The notes beneath the pieces are model-generated. The model worked only from the letters and a program-made list of their open reading frames with translations. It was not told the origin of the DNA and did no database searches. The position numbers were made by a program, and so were the translations under genes. From contig JAQTMJ010000055.1 of the NCBI GenBank assembly GCA_028714395.1, forward strand, positions 1-6,015: a DNA stretch of 6,015 nt, read 5' to 3'. This DNA is from Candidatus Iainarchaeum sp. GTDB taxonomy: Archaea > Micrarchaeota > Micrarchaeia > Anstonellales > Bilamarchaeaceae. Below are positions 5,655 through 6,015 of the stretch, piece after piece (the first letter of the stretch is position 1; every line of letters begins with the position of its first letter).

Positions 5655-5699
5655 TCACTAAACTCTGGGGTTCGGAACTCGCATTCGTTTGCGGCATGC

Positions 5700-5709
5700 A
5701 CATATTTAA
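5700..5709 (+). promoter_or_regulatory. Candidate TATA box for the right-end gene
   Basis: CATATTTAAG would place a transcription start near 5731 and a leader of about 28 bases containing the GGTGGT at 5750. The AT-rich run at 5726-5739 is an alternative. The box argues against using ATG 5696, which lies upstream of it. Confidence 0.4.
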
Positions 5710-5749
5710 GAACCTAACCACACATCTATTTTTCAATAAACAACGCAGG

Positions 5750-5755
5750 GGTGGT
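5750..5755 (+). promoter_or_regulatory. Ribosome binding site GGTGGT
   Basis: GGTGGT, then CTT, then GTG at 5759. The surrounding bases (GGGGTGGTCTTGTG) nearly match those before the left-edge gene (GGGGTGGTTTTGTG), so the two GTG starts support each other. Confidence 0.6.
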
Positions 5756-5758
5756 CTT

Positions 5759-6004
5759 GTGAGTATAGAACAAAGACGAGAGATACATGCTACCGGACCT
5801 ATTGTGAAGAAAGATATGAAAGGGGGTCCTGCGTGTTTTGGACCCTTTAAGAAGTTGACGCAGCAGTGGAGTACGATTAATTTTTCTGAGTTGGATACAA
5901 ATACGCGCAGCGGCATACTGCGCCGGCTCGACAGCCGAAGGGATGCAATGAAACGGGCAATAAAAGGAGGCAGGGGGGATCTCGGGGACCCACTTGAGGG
6001 GTAG
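5759..6004 (+). CDS. 81-aa basic soluble protein of unknown function
   Basis: Starting from GTG 5759 the product begins MSIEQRREIHATGPIVKKDM and ends GGRGDLGDPLEG before a TAG. It is rich in Arg and Lys, especially in NTRSGILRRLDSRRDAMKRAIKGGRG near the C-terminus by position, where a charged helix is likely. No membrane segment, signal peptide or metal site is seen, and I do not recognise a family. The frame is open back to an ATG at 5696, but that would give an extra 21 residues reading through the probable TATA box; the GGTGGT three bases before the GTG decides the start. It diverges from the 45-aa/purD operon. The G-rich bases after the stop (GGGGGGAAGG) could belong to the next gene beyond the window. 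The coding call is moderate. Confidence 0.6.
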   Translation: MSIEQRREIHATGPIVKKDMKGGPACFGPFKKLTQQWSTINFSELDTNTRSGILRRLDSRRDAMKRAIKGGRGDLGDPLEG

Positions 6005-6015
6005 GGGGGAAGGTT

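Noticed and set aside
5624..5701. Longer version of the 45-aa protein from ATG 5701
   Set aside because: The extra 26 residues run through the TATA-like box and overlap the divergent promoter region; leaderless initiation at 5623 explains the site better.

Overview
The window looks archaeal. It carries a single-chain archaeal-type sliding clamp (PCNA), an archaeal-style PurD sequence, AT-rich TATA-like boxes upstream of genes, and Shine-Dalgarno sites of the GGTG type. Gene density is very high: neighbouring genes overlap or sit about 10 bases apart. The small unplaced membrane and surface proteins would fit a small-genome DPANN-type archaeon, but that lineage guess is inference and nothing here proves it.

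Layout from left to right. (1) Positions 1-313, minus: the N-terminal part of a small membrane-anchored protein that runs off the left edge. (2) 428-1051, plus: a complete metallo-beta-lactamase-fold hydrolase of the UlaG/UPF0173-like group (COG2220 type). (3) 1052-1283: a non-coding gap holding a compact set of inverted repeats that could fold into a branched RNA. (4) 1284-2012, minus: a six-helix membrane protein of unknown role, divergent from (5) 2175-2918, plus: PCNA. (6) 2915-5623, minus: a tight three-gene run read right to left. It holds a 45-aa unknown protein, purD, and an exported transglutaminase-like surface protein whose start codon overlaps the purD stop (ATGA). The last gene meets PCNA tail to tail, with both TAG stops sharing one CTAG. 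(7) 5759-6004, plus: an 81-aa protein of unknown function.

The most notable feature is in purD. The reading frame is intact from start to end except for one in-frame TAA at 4597-4599, exactly where the family has the Glu of its conserved GDPE motif. A single G-to-T change explains it. It is a recent nonsense mutation, a sequence error, or a split gene whose second half restarts at an ATG three bases after the stop.

The second notable pattern is translational. Four genes on both strands start with the same arrangement, GGTGGT followed by exactly three bases and then ATG or GTG. This fixes two GTG starts. The 45-aa gene at the head of the purD operon lacks any such site and has a TATA-like box about 26 bases before its ATG, so it is probably leaderless.

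The genes do not form one obvious pathway. PCNA belongs to DNA replication and repair, purD to purine synthesis, and the transglutaminase-like protein to the cell surface. I see no CRISPR array, insertion sequence, tRNA or rRNA.
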